Source: Alphaproteobacteria bacterium
GTDB lineage: Bacteria > Pseudomonadota > Alphaproteobacteria > JANSWW01
Reading direction: 5' to 3'
Assembly (NCBI GenBank): GCA_024743275.1
Contig: JANSWW010000011.1
Coordinates: 118,152 to 182,151, forward strand
DNA length: 64,000 nt
The position numbers were made by a program, and so were the translations under genes. Below the pieces are notes generated by a model that had not been told where the DNA came from, searched no databases, and worked only from the letters and a program-made list of their open reading frames with translations. Positions 36,955-45,568 of the stretch are shown here, piece by piece (position 1 is the stretch's first letter; each line of letters starts with the position of its first letter).

Positions 36955-38291
36955 TGTTCGGAAAAATCCTTATCGCGAACCGGGGCGAGATCGCCCTCCG
37001 CGTGTTGCGGGCCTGCCGGGAAATGGGCATCGGGACCGTCGCGGTCTATTCGACGGCCGACCAGGACGCCATGCATGTCCGGCTGGCCGACGAGGCCGTC
37101 TGCATCGGTCCGCCGCCGGCCCGCGACAGCTATCTCAACATCCCCAACATCATCTCGGCCGCGACGGTGACCAACGCCGACGCGATCCATCCGGGGCTCG
37201 GTTTTCTGTCCGAGAACGCCCGCTTCGCCGAGATCGTCGAGGCCCACGGCTTCACCTTCATCGGCCCGGAGCCCGAGCATATCGTCAAGATGGGCGACAA
37301 GATTCAGGCCAAGGATACCATGCGGGAGGCCGGCGTGCCGCTCGTACCCGGGTCCGACGGCGCGATCCGGAGCCTGCCGGCCGCGCTCAGGCTGGCCGAC
37401 GAGATCGGCTATCCGGTTTTGATCAAGGCGGCCGCCGGCGGCGGCGGGCGTGGCATGCGCGTGGCCGAGTCCTCGGATGTCTTCGAGGAGGCGATGGTCG
37501 CGGCCAGCAACGAGGCGGAGGCGGCGTTCGGCGACGGCTCGGTCTATCTCGAGAAGTATCTCGCCCGGCCGCGGCACATCGAAGTCCAGGTCCTCGGCGA
37601 CGGCAAGGGCAATGTTGTCCATCTCGGCGAGCGGGACTGCTCCCTGCAGCGCCGTCACCAGAAGGTCCTGGAGGAGGCGCTGTCGCCGGCCCTCGACGCC
37701 GCCGAGCGGGCGCGGATCGGGGATATCGCCGCCAAGGCCGCGGCGGCCATCGACTATCGCGGCGCCGGCACGCTGGAATTCCTCTACGAGAACGGCGAGT
37801 TCTATTTCATCGAGATGAACACCCGCCTGCAGGTCGAACATCCGATCACCGAGATGGTGACAGGCATCGATCTGGTGCGCGAACAGATCCGCATCGCCGC
37901 CGGCGAGGATCTCGGCATGACCCAGGACGACATCACGTTCGAGGGTCATGCGATCGAATGCAGGATCAACGCCGAGGATCCGGAGACCTTCATGCCGTCG
38001 CCGGGCCAGGTGACCGACTATCACGCGCCGGGCGGGCTCGGCGTGCGGGTCGACTCGGCGCTTTATTCCGGTTACCGGGTGCCGCCCTACTACGACAGCA
38101 TGGTCTCCAAGCTGATCGTCCACGCCCGCAGCCGCGAGGACTGTCTGTTACGCCTGCGCCGCTGCCTGGAAGAATATGTCATCGGCGGCGTGACCACGAC
38201 GATCCCGCTTCACCGCCGGCTGATCGAGGACCCGGATTTCATCGCCGGCGACTACGACATCCGCTGGCTGGAGAAGTGGTTGGCGGAGTAG
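36954..38291 (+). CDS. accC: Acetyl-CoA carboxylase biotin carboxylase AccC
   Basis: 445 residues. Opening [19 protein letters not shown]-grasp glycine loop [10 protein letters not shown], and [15 protein letters not shown] near the active site. It carboxylates biotin on AccB using ATP and bicarbonate. The ATG at 36954 overlaps the accB stop; a GTG one codon earlier is an alternative. Confidence 0.97.
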   Translation: MFGKILIANRGEIALRVLRACREMGIGTVAVYSTADQDAMHVRLADEAVCIGPPPARDSYLNIPNIISAATVTNADAIHPGLGFLSENARFAEIVEAHGFTFIGPEPEHIVKMGDKIQAKDTMREAGVPLVPGSDGAIRSLPAALRLADEIGYPVLIKAAAGGGGRGMRVAESSDVFEEAMVAASNEAEAAFGDGSVYLEKYLARPRHIEVQVLGDGKGNVVHLGERDCSLQRRHQKVLEEALSPALDAAERARIGDIAAKAAAAIDYRGAGTLEFLYENGEFYFIEMNTRLQVEHPITEMVTGIDLVREQIRIAAGEDLGMTQDDITFEGHAIECRINAEDPETFMPSPGQVTDYHAPGGLGVRVDSALYSGYRVPPYYDSMVSKLIVHARSREDCLLRLRRCLEEYVIGGVTTTIPLHRRLIEDPDFIAGDYDIRWLEKWLAE

Positions 38292-38303
38292 CGTTTCGAA
38301 CCG

Positions 38304-38414
38304 CCCCTCACCCTGTCCCTCTCCCCGGGGAGAGGGAACGTTCTTGGACGCCGCGCTCAAAACCTCTCCCCGGGGAGAGGTCGTCGAACGATTGTGAGCC
38401 GGTTGAGGGGGGTG
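38304..38414. repeat. Intergenic palindromic repeat (ccctcaccc/ctctccc type), copy 2
   Basis: Starts cccctcaccctg, holds two ctctccccggggagagg perfect hairpin blocks about 50 bases apart, and ends gttgaggggggtg. It lies between the convergent accC and pdeM genes. It has the same arrangement as the 15829 copy, with different sequence between the hairpins. Confidence 0.75.
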
Positions 38415-38489
38415 AAACCTACCTGGCAAGAAAAGAGTTTGCGGTGGGTTTTCCAGCCTCCCGTAGCTGCCCCCCGTAGCTGCCCCTTC

Positions 38490-39203
38490 TCAGATGGACG
38501 AACTCGGTTCGCTCCCGCGCGCCGTAAGCCGCGCCTTCGGCAGGCGGCGGACGATGCGCTGGCCGATCAGGTGCACGTCGAACCCTTTCGGGAACAACCC
38601 GGAAATCGCCGGGTCGAGCACGTTCAGACCGCCGGTATAGGCCCCGAAGGCCGGCAGGATCAGCCGCCGTCCATCGGTCACGAAGCATTTCCCGCGCACC
38701 CGCTTGTGCCGCACGCCGACACTGGCCTTGGGGTGGAAATGGCCGGAGACCTCGCCGGCGACCGGCCCGGGCTTCGCCTCATGGCGGAACAGCAGCGGGC
38801 CTAGAACCCACTCTTCGGCGACCATCGCCCCGATGTCCTCGGGCGGGGCGGGGTCGTGGTTGCCGGCGATCCAGATCAGTTCCGTCCGGGCCGCGATCGT
38901 CTCCAGAGCGGCACGGTCTTCCGCCGGCAAACGATTCTCGGCGCCGGGATCGTCGAAACTGTCGCCCACCGCGATCAGCCGGGCGGGCGCGTAGCGGTCG
39001 ACGCAGGCGGCCAGATTCCGGAGCGTCAGGCGGCTGTCATAGGGCGGCAGCATCGCGCCGCGCCTGGCCCAGCGCGAGCCCTTCTCCAGATGCAGGTCGG
39101 CGACCAGCAGGGTCCGTTCCGCCGGCCACCAGGCGACACCGGCGCGGTCGGCGATGAGGTCGGCCCCGTTAAGGCGGAAGGGCGACACGGCATCGGTCAT
39201 CAT
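38490..39203 (-). CDS. pdeM: Ligase-associated metallophosphoesterase PdeM
   Basis: 237 residues. Calcineurin-like phosphoesterase with metal motifs VADLHLEKG, AVGDSFDDPG, GNHD and SGHFHPK. This family (PdeM) usually accompanies an Lhr-like helicase, an exonuclease and ATP-dependent DNA ligase B. Here it directly follows the helicase (ten bases), with two adjacent ATG codons at 39203 and 39200 as start choices. The ligase and exonuclease are not in the window. Confidence 0.88.
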   Translation of the reverse strand: MMTDAVSPFRLNGADLIADRAGVAWWPAERTLLVADLHLEKGSRWARRGAMLPPYDSRLTLRNLAACVDRYAPARLIAVGDSFDDPGAENRLPAEDRAALETIAARTELIWIAGNHDPAPPEDIGAMVAEEWVLGPLLFRHEAKPGPVAGEVSGHFHPKASVGVRHKRVRGKCFVTDGRRLILPAFGAYTGGLNVLDPAISGLFPKGFDVHLIGQRIVRRLPKARLTARGSEPSSSI

Positions 39204-39213
39204 TTGGTCCGGC

Positions 39214-41691
39214 TCAGATCGGAAGGGCGCCCTGGTCGGGCATTTCGGTGGCCTCGCGAATGAGGTCCTCCGCAGCCTCGTCGAGGAGATCGTCGAGGGC
39301 GGAGCCTTGCACCTGTTCGCGGCCCACTTCAAGCAGAACCGGCACGGCCAGCGGCGAGACCCGGTCGAGGCGCCGATGATGGATCTTCCCCTGGACCCGC
39401 TCCAGCAGGCCGGCGAGCCGGCCGAGATCGCAGAGCCCCTGGGCGGCGTCGGCCCGGGTCGCGCGCAGCAGCACATGGTCCGGTTCGTAGCGCCGGAGCG
39501 TGTCGTAGATCAGGTCGGTGGAGACCACCACCTGCCGGCCGGATTTCTCCTGCCCCGGCGCCCGACGGTCGATCAGCCCGGCGATCACCGCCACCCGCTT
39601 GAAGGTCCGGCGCAGCAGCGAACTTTCGTCCATCCAGGCCTCGAGATCGTCGCCGAGCAGATCGACGTCGAACAGCGCGTCGATGTCGGTCGCGGGCCGC
39701 AGGCTCCACACCGCGATCACATAGTCGGTGGCGACGAAACCGAGCGGCCGGTAACCCATGCGCTCCATTCGCTTGGTCAGCAACATGCCGAGGGTCTGGT
39801 GGGCGTTGCGGCCCTCGAAGCAATAGGCGACCAGGAACTCCTTGTGCGCTCCCTTGTTGCCTCTGGGAAAGGTCTCGACGAGAAGATCGTTCTCCCCGGG
39901 CATGACGGAGCGCCATTGCTGGAGCCGGAGCCACTCCTCCACCGGGCCGGGCAGGGTCGGCCAGTCCTGGTCGCCGCTCAGCAGTCCCCGGACCCGGTCG
40001 GCGAGATGGGTGGTCAGCGGCATCCGGCCGCCGGCATAGGCGGGGATCTTCGGCTCGGAGCCCTTGCCCTTGCCGGCCAGCACCTTGTTGTCCCGCAGGC
40101 CGATATACTCCAGGAGTTGTCCCGCGAAGAGGAAGGTATCTCCCGGGGTCAGCATCTGGATGAAATACTCCTCGACCTCGCCCAGAGGCTTGCCGCCCAT
40201 CCCGCGTTTCCCGGACAGCAGGACCTTGTAGGTCGCCTCCTCGACGATGGTGCCGATGTTCATCCGATAGCGCCGCGCGTGGTTCGGATGGGCGATCCGG
40301 AAGCGGCCGTCCGGCATCTTGGCGAGCCGGTGATAGCGCTCATAGGCGGTCAGCGCGTAGCCGCCATGGTCGACGAAGGCCAGCACGTCGTCGAAGTCCC
40401 GGCGGTCGAGGTCGCGATAGGGGGCGGCGGTCGTGACCTCGTCATAGAGCGCGTCCGGGTGAAACGGCCCGGAGCAGGCGACGCCGACCAGATGCTGGGC
40501 CAGGACGTCGAGTCCGCCGGGACCCGGCGGCTGGCCGTCCAGGGTGCCCGCCTTGATGGCGTCCAGCGCCGCCTTGCATTCCAGCACCTCGAAACGGTTC
40601 GCCGGGACCAGCAGGGCCTTGGACGGGGCATCCAGCCGGTGGTTCGACCGGCCGATGCGCTGGATCAGGCGCGACGCCCCCTTGGGCGCCCCGATCTGGA
40701 CGACCAGGTCGACCGCCGCCCAGTCGATGCCGAGGTCGAGGGACGCCGTCGCCACAACGGCCCGAAGATCGCCGCGCGCCATCGCGCCCTCGACCCTGCG
40801 TCGCTGCTCCCGGTCCAGCGAGCCGTGATGCAGCCCGATGGGCAGCGCTTCCTCGTTGAGGCGCCAGAGCTCGGCGAAACAGAGTTCCGCCTGGGCGCGG
40901 GTGTTGACGAAGACGATGGTGGTGCCGTGCTCCCGGATCGCCTCGTAGACCTGGGGCATGGTGTGGAGGCCCATATGGCCGGACCAGGGCATCGGTCCCG
41001 GCGCGATCAGGATCTTGACGTCGGACTCCTTGGCGCCGCCCCCGGTGACGACGGTCACGTCCCCGCCCTCCGGTTGTCCGGTCTTGGAGAGATAGGCGAT
41101 CAGCGCGTCCGGATAGGCGACGGTCGCCGACAGGCCGACCCGGCGGTGGCCGGGCGCCAGATCCTTGAGCCGGGCCAGCCCGAGGGCGAGGAGATCGCCG
41201 CGCTTGGTGCCGGCCAGCGCGTGCAGCTCGTCGATCACCACCGTCTTCAGCCCGCCGAACAGGTCGCCCGCTTCCGGATAGGAGATCAGCAGGGCGAAGC
41301 TCTCCGGCGTGGTCAGCAGGATGTTTGGCGGTTCCCGGCGTTGACGCTGGCGTTTGGCCTGGGGCGTGTCGCCTGTGCGGGTCTCCATGGTCACCGGCAG
41401 ATCCATCTCGCGGACCGGGGTTTCGAGATTGCGGTGGATGTCCACCGCCAGCGCCTTCAAAGGCGAGATGTAGAGGGTGTGCAGGCCCTCATGACCGCCC
41501 GCCTCGGAGATGTCCGTCAGGCTCGGCAGAAAGCCGGCCAGCGTCTTGCCGCCGCCGGTGGGCGCGATCAGCAGCGCCGAGTGGCCCGCGCGGCCGGCCG
41601 CGACCATGTCCATCTGATGGGGGTGGGGCGCCCAATGTCGGTCGGCGAACCAGTCGGTGAAGGTCTCGGGCAGGGCGGTTTCGTCGATCAT
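39214..41691 (-). CDS. Ligase-associated DEXH-box helicase (Lhr family)
   Basis: 825 residues. SF2 helicase with Walker A APTGGGKTLAG, Walker B IDELHAL, SAT in GLSATVAYP and motif VI QRIGRSNHR. The rest is the Lhr-type winged-helix and C-terminal region. It belongs to the shorter, ligase-associated class, thought to act in DNA repair with PdeM. Start ATG 41691. The pair forms an operon convergent with nothing; upstream a small forward gene diverges. Confidence 0.92.
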   Translation of the reverse strand: MIDETALPETFTDWFADRHWAPHPHQMDMVAAGRAGHSALLIAPTGGGKTLAGFLPSLTDISEAGGHEGLHTLYISPLKALAVDIHRNLETPVREMDLPVTMETRTGDTPQAKRQRQRREPPNILLTTPESFALLISYPEAGDLFGGLKTVVIDELHALAGTKRGDLLALGLARLKDLAPGHRRVGLSATVAYPDALIAYLSKTGQPEGGDVTVVTGGGAKESDVKILIAPGPMPWSGHMGLHTMPQVYEAIREHGTTIVFVNTRAQAELCFAELWRLNEEALPIGLHHGSLDREQRRRVEGAMARGDLRAVVATASLDLGIDWAAVDLVVQIGAPKGASRLIQRIGRSNHRLDAPSKALLVPANRFEVLECKAALDAIKAGTLDGQPPGPGGLDVLAQHLVGVACSGPFHPDALYDEVTTAAPYRDLDRRDFDDVLAFVDHGGYALTAYERYHRLAKMPDGRFRIAHPNHARRYRMNIGTIVEEATYKVLLSGKRGMGGKPLGEVEEYFIQMLTPGDTFLFAGQLLEYIGLRDNKVLAGKGKGSEPKIPAYAGGRMPLTTHLADRVRGLLSGDQDWPTLPGPVEEWLRLQQWRSVMPGENDLLVETFPRGNKGAHKEFLVAYCFEGRNAHQTLGMLLTKRMERMGYRPLGFVATDYVIAVWSLRPATDIDALFDVDLLGDDLEAWMDESSLLRRTFKRVAVIAGLIDRRAPGQEKSGRQVVVSTDLIYDTLRRYEPDHVLLRATRADAAQGLCDLGRLAGLLERVQGKIHHRRLDRVSPLAVPVLLEVGREQVQGSALDDLLDEAAEDLIREATEMPDQGALPI

Positions 41692-41746
41692 GGATATGCG
41701 TTTAGCATAGACACGCCTATCTCCTCACGGCCCGAAAGTGCGACCG

Positions 41747-41995
41747 ATGACCCAACCGAAACCGCGTGTCCTGAAGTCGATAAACGGGGCCGGCGAGACC
41801 CTTTGCGTCGATGTTTTCGAGCGCCCCGACGGCAGTTTCGGGTTCGAGGAATACCGCCGCGATCCCGAGGACGGAAGGGGCTGGTTTCCCGTCGGCCGCC
41901 ATGGGGCTCTGCGATTCGACAGCGCGTCGGTGGCCTTTGCTGAGGCTTGCCTCCGCGTCGCTTGGCTGGATCATGACCTAGAGGACGGCCTGTGA
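41747..41995 (+). CDS. Small conserved-looking protein of unknown function
   Basis: 82 residues, no signal or membrane helix. It contains an aromatic, Gly-rich middle (FGFEEYRRDPEDGRGWFPVG) and an acidic end. I do not recognise the family. The start could be ATG 41747 or GTG 41738. Its stop overlaps the next gene's GTG by four bases (GTGA), which supports it as real. It diverges from the Lhr-type helicase gene with a 55-base gap. Confidence 0.65.
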   Translation: MTQPKPRVLKSINGAGETLCVDVFERPDGSFGFEEYRRDPEDGRGWFPVGRHGALRFDSASVAFAEACLRVAWLDHDLEDGL

Positions 41996-42426
41996 GGGAA
42001 ACCACGTCGCCGGGCGTGATGCTCAAGATCGCGGTCGGTGTCTTGTGGATCGTGGCCGGCTTCTACGCCTATGGCGCCTATGTCCATGCCACGAACATGC
42101 TGGGATGGAACGGGTTCGACTGGTCGAAGGCGCCGTTGAAATGGCAGATCCTGGACGGCGTCTATCTCGTCCTGAACGTCGCCGTCGTGGCCGGCCTCGC
42201 ACGGCGGAAACGGTTCGGGATCTATGCCTTCTATCTCGCGACCGTCAGCCAAATCCTGCTTTATACCGTCTTCAAGCTGTGGATTTTGGATGTCCCGCCG
42301 CCCTTCACGCCCAGCCTGGAGCAGGTCGCCCTGCTTGAGGTGCTGGTGACCTTCCATATTTGCGCCCTGCTCGTCGTCAGCGGCTGTCTGTTCCGGCTTT
42401 CCCGGGAGGGTGACCGGCGTCGCTAG
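41992..42426 (+). CDS. Small integral membrane protein, unknown function
   Basis: 144 residues with about four hydrophobic helices (near 12-30, 55-70, 78-98, 115-135) and Arg-rich C-terminus. GTG start overlapping the previous stop by four bases, so translationally coupled. No enzyme motif is visible. It belongs to a two-gene unit with the 82-residue protein. Confidence 0.7.
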   Translation: MRETTSPGVMLKIAVGVLWIVAGFYAYGAYVHATNMLGWNGFDWSKAPLKWQILDGVYLVLNVAVVAGLARRKRFGIYAFYLATVSQILLYTVFKLWILDVPPPFTPSLEQVALLEVLVTFHICALLVVSGCLFRLSREGDRRR

Positions 42427-42495
42427 CGCTTTACCCGTCAACGGCGCGACCGCATAGTGCGGCCGGGTGGACGTCATGGCGAAAGGGCTCTTCGA

Positions 42496-42897
42496 ATGGT
42501 CGATATCGAACGGGAAGACGGGGACGAACATGTCCCGGTCCTGCCGATGACCTTCGCGCCGCGCGAGGTCCTGTTCGAGCCCGGCAGCCTCACCCGCGGC
42601 ATCTTCATCATCGAGGAGGGGCGGGCCGAAGTCTTCCGCCGATCCGGCCGGCGCCGCATCCCGATCGCGCGAATCGGCAAGGGCGACATCCTGGGCGAGT
42701 TGTCCACGGTCGGCGAACGACGTCATCTCCACGGCGTGCGGGCGGTCACGGACCTCAAATGCCTGGTGATCACCCCGGACCAGTTTGAGATGCTGATGGA
42801 CCAAACGCCCCCGGTCATCCGCATGATCCTGAAACGGGTGGTACGAAAGGTCGAGCGCACCACCGCCGTCGCCTTCGGTAGGCCCGACGAGGACTAA
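42496..42897 (+). CDS. Stand-alone cyclic-nucleotide-binding-domain protein
   Basis: 133 residues containing only a CRP/Fnr-type beta-roll: FEPGSLTRGIFIIEEGRAEV and GKGDILGELS, then a C-terminal helix. There is no DNA-binding domain. The phosphate-binding Arg of CRP (R in RSAxVRA) appears replaced in HLHGVRAV, so nucleotide binding is doubtful. ATG 42496 chosen, with aaaggg upstream. It is convergent with the dioxygenase gene, overlapping by four bases. Confidence 0.75.
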   Translation: MVDIEREDGDEHVPVLPMTFAPREVLFEPGSLTRGIFIIEEGRAEVFRRSGRRRIPIARIGKGDILGELSTVGERRHLHGVRAVTDLKCLVITPDQFEMLMDQTPPVIRMILKRVVRKVERTTAVAFGRPDED

Positions 42898-43538
42898 CCC
42901 GCCGGCATCGCCCGGGCCATGAGATGGAGATTGACCGCCTCCTGCCTTGCTTCTCGCCGGGCGGCGGGGGTGTCGTGGAACGCCGCCGGCAGACGGCCGA
43001 GGAGAGCGGTGCTCGGCAGGTCGAAATAGAGGTGTACGCGGCCCTCCGTTCCGTCATTCATCACCCGGTGCGGGAAGCCGAAATCGCCATAGAAGAGCCC
43101 ACCGACCGGCCAGTGGATCCGCTCATGGCCGAGATCGCTCACCGCTTGCGGATTGGTCGTGATCGGCAGGTGAAGCCGGGCGGCCTCCAGGTCGGCGGCA
43201 CAGGGATCGTAATGCCAGTCGAGAAGATCGCCCGGCGCCATGCGGGCGAGCGCCGCGAGATGGACATTCCCGCCGAAATGCGCGAACAGGGCGCCGAGAA
43301 GCGGCAGGCGGCCAGGATCGGTCTGCCAGGTGCCTTGCCCCTGGGCATCCGGCCCGATCAGCATGATCGACGACCAGCTTCCGTCCTTGCAGCGGAACCC
43401 GCGCTCGGAGTCCGGGACCGTCTCGATGAAGGCCTTGACCTCCCCGATCACCGGCATCAGCGGCAGATCGACCGCGATCTCCGCCGCCATCGGAAGGCCG
43501 GCGGCGCGGCTGACCGCCTGGAAGGGAGTGTCCTCCAT
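42894..43538 (-). CDS. Aspartyl/asparaginyl beta-hydroxylase-type Fe/2OG dioxygenase
   Basis: 214 residues. Double-stranded beta-helix oxygenase with ligand-like HYD (LLDWHYDP), RLHLPI and the closing HRVMNDG...RVHLYFD, matching PF05118-type hydroxylases. The target is unknown; relatives hydroxylate protein Asp/Asn or small amino acids. Its ATG overlaps the phytanoyl-CoA-type dioxygenase stop by one base, so the two are co-expressed. Confidence 0.82.
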   Translation of the reverse strand: MEDTPFQAVSRAAGLPMAAEIAVDLPLMPVIGEVKAFIETVPDSERGFRCKDGSWSSIMLIGPDAQGQGTWQTDPGRLPLLGALFAHFGGNVHLAALARMAPGDLLDWHYDPCAADLEAARLHLPITTNPQAVSDLGHERIHWPVGGLFYGDFGFPHRVMNDGTEGRVHLYFDLPSTALLGRLPAAFHDTPAARREARQEAVNLHLMARAMPAG

Positions 43539-44398
43539 CAGCTTGTCGCCTGCTGGTCGAAGAAGGTTCCCGCCTTGGGGACAACCGGCATTTCCATCTC
43601 ATAGGCGACGGACCGCACCTTGTGGGTCTCCGTCCCGGCCAGGATCATGCCCTCGTGCCGGCTTGGGATGGCGTTGCCGGCCAGCGGCCTCGCGTCGGCC
43701 GCCGCGATCTCGGTGATGAACAGGGTGCGCGGGGCCGCCGAGCGGTTCTCGGTCGAGCCGTGGACCACGCGGGAATGCATGAAACAGGCCCCCCCGGCGA
43801 CGCCGGTATGGGCGACCGCCTCGCGCTCGAACACCGCCACCGGGTCGCCGTCGATGGCCCCGGTGAACGCCCCGTCCTTCCAGTGCGAGTAGAGCGGTCC
43901 CTTATGGCTGCCGGGCACGGTGCGCAGCGGGCCGTTCTCCATCGTCACATCGTCCATGAAGATCAGGCAGGTGATGAGATCGTCGTTGGAATGCGGGTCG
44001 AAGGAGAAATCCTGGTGCCAATCGACCTTGGTCGCGGTCATCGGCAGCTTCGAGTTGATCTTCGAATGGTGCAGCCGGAGGTCCGGGCCCAAGAGATCCT
44101 GGAGCATGCGGATCATCGGGCTGTCCGTCAGCACCTCCAGGAAGATGTCCTCCAGTTCGGTCGGCGAGCCGATCCGGCGCAGGGAGGGATGATCCGCGCC
44201 GTGGTCCGGATCCACATCGAAGCGGGGCCGCCCGTCCATCATCTCGCCATAGGGTCCGTGATGGCCGCGGCTTTCCTCGACCCAGCGGGCGAAGACCGCG
44301 CGCATGGTGGCGAGCTGTTCCGGCGTGACGGCGTTCTCGACGGTGATCGCGCCGTCGCGGTCGAAGGCGTCGATCTGGGCGTGGGTCAAAGTCGGCAT
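43538..44398 (-). CDS. Phytanoyl-CoA dioxygenase (PhyH) family protein
   Basis: 286 residues. Fe/2OG oxygenase with ligands in WHQDFSFD (HxD) and HGSTEN (distal His), and the Arg of SAAPRTLFI for 2-oxoglutarate. Family members act on fatty acyl-CoA, ectoine or other small molecules; the substrate is not visible. ATG 44398 starts the recognisable protein (MPTLTHAQ). The first 24 codons exist again as a broken copy at 45011-45084. Confidence 0.87.
   Translation of the reverse strand: MPTLTHAQIDAFDRDGAITVENAVTPEQLATMRAVFARWVEESRGHHGPYGEMMDGRPRFDVDPDHGADHPSLRRIGSPTELEDIFLEVLTDSPMIRMLQDLLGPDLRLHHSKINSKLPMTATKVDWHQDFSFDPHSNDDLITCLIFMDDVTMENGPLRTVPGSHKGPLYSHWKDGAFTGAIDGDPVAVFEREAVAHTGVAGGACFMHSRVVHGSTENRSAAPRTLFITEIAAADARPLAGNAIPSRHEGMILAGTETHKVRSVAYEMEMPVVPKAGTFFDQQATS
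44325..44398. repeat. 74-base direct repeat, original copy in PhyH gene
   Basis: Identical base for base to 45011-45084. It is the first 24 codons and start of the PhyH-family gene. A second block, cattcccggacagg, is shared at 44473-44486 and 45100-45113, so the copied segment once extended upstream. Confidence 0.95.
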
Positions 44399-44552
44399 GG
44401 CGCGGTCCTCCTTGTTATCCCCTATAAGGCCAATCCCCTGTGCCGGAAAGGCATGATGCGACATTCGATGGTCATTCCCGGACAGGGGGAATAAAGTGCG
44501 GCCGCTCAAGTCCGACGGTGACTGGGCCAGCGGATAGTAAGAAAGGTCTGCC

Positions 44553-45014
44553 ATGACGGTGCCTGCGGAATACCAACGGGCGAGAGACGACTTCTATGCC
44601 TTTTTGATCGCCGCCAGGGACGATGCGGGCCTATGGAGTACCCACGTCACCTACACGATGGCGCAAGGCGTCTTTCAGGCGTTCCGGCGGCGGCTCACCG
44701 TCGAAGAGGCGATCACCTTCGCGAATATGCTGCCGGTCGGTCTGCGGGCATTGTTCATCGCCGACTGGGACCTTGGGGAGCCACGCAAGTCGTTCGACGA
44801 TCTCGATGGGGTGATCGGCGAAGTGAAAGCACTCAGAGGGGGGCATAACTTCTCGCCGGATAGTGCTGTCCGGAACATCGCCCGGGCCCTGCGTCAACAG
44901 GTCGACAACGACCGGCTCGACCGCTTTCTCGCTTCACTTCCGGAAGGGGCCGACCGCTTCTGGCATGTGCCGGCCGAGAAGCCCGCCGACGGGGTGCGGC
45001 CGTCGGGGGGGTGA
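44553..45014 (+). CDS. DUF2267 family protein
   Basis: 153 residues. Soluble, helical; the segment WSTHVTYTMAQGVFQAFRRRLTVEEAI is typical of DUF2267 proteins, whose function is unknown. ATG start with aagaaagg upstream. The 3' end runs into the duplicated fragment at 45011: its stop codon lies in the copied DNA, so its C-terminus may have been altered by the duplication. Confidence 0.75.
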   Translation: MTVPAEYQRARDDFYAFLIAARDDAGLWSTHVTYTMAQGVFQAFRRRLTVEEAITFANMLPVGLRALFIADWDLGEPRKSFDDLDGVIGEVKALRGGHNFSPDSAVRNIARALRQQVDNDRLDRFLASLPEGADRFWHVPAEKPADGVRPSGG

Positions 45015-45084
45015 CGGCGTTCTCGACGGTGATCGCGCCGTCGCGGTCGAAGGCGTCGATCTGGGCGTGGGTCAAAGTCGGCAT
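45011..45084 (-). pseudogene. Duplicated 5' fragment of the PhyH-family gene
   Basis: Exact 74-base copy of the start of the PhyH-family gene (ATG and 24 codons), 686 bases away, in the same orientation, after which the frame leaves the homologous sequence. No full domain remains, so it is a remnant. It supplies the stop codon of the DUF2267 gene on the other strand. Confidence 0.9.
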
Positions 45085-45118
45085 CCGACACCCGGTGTCC
45101 ATTCCCGGACAGGACCCG

Positions 45119-45568
45119 TCAGGCGGGCATCCGATAGACGGTGAAATCGGTGTCGCGGGCGACCTTGTCATAGAGCGCGCGGGCCGTCTCGTTCGAACGG
45201 TGGGTATGCCAATAAACGTCGTTCGCCCCTCTTTCCTTGGCGTCCTCGGCGACGGCGGCGATGAGTTTGCGGCCCACCCCCAGACCCCGGCTCTCCGGCG
45301 TGGTGAACAGGTCCTGGAGATAGCATGTCGGCGCGATCTGGATCAGATTGCGGTGGAGGACATAGTGGGTGAGCCCGAGCAGGGTGCCGTCCTTATCCGC
45401 GACCAGACAGTGGACCGGTTCCGACTCGTCGAATAACCGCCCCCAGGTGGTGCGGACGATCGCGTCGCTCAACGCCGTTTCGCCTGTACGGCCGTAGAAG
45501 GCGTTGTAGCCCTCCCAAAGCGCCCGCCAAGCCTCGAAATCGGTTTCCGCCGGGGGGCGAATGATCAT
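45119..45568 (-). CDS. GNAT-family N-acetyltransferase
   Basis: 149 residues. The acetyl-CoA site is LQDLFTTPESRGLGVGRKLI, with the usual C-terminal ALYDKVA. Substrate unknown. Its ATG overlaps the stop of the FAD oxidoreductase by four bases, so it is coupled to it. The extended frame upstream is part of that gene. Confidence 0.9.
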   Translation of the reverse strand: MIIRPPAETDFEAWRALWEGYNAFYGRTGETALSDAIVRTTWGRLFDESEPVHCLVADKDGTLLGLTHYVLHRNLIQIAPTCYLQDLFTTPESRGLGVGRKLIAAVAEDAKERGANDVYWHTHRSNETARALYDKVARDTDFTVYRMPA

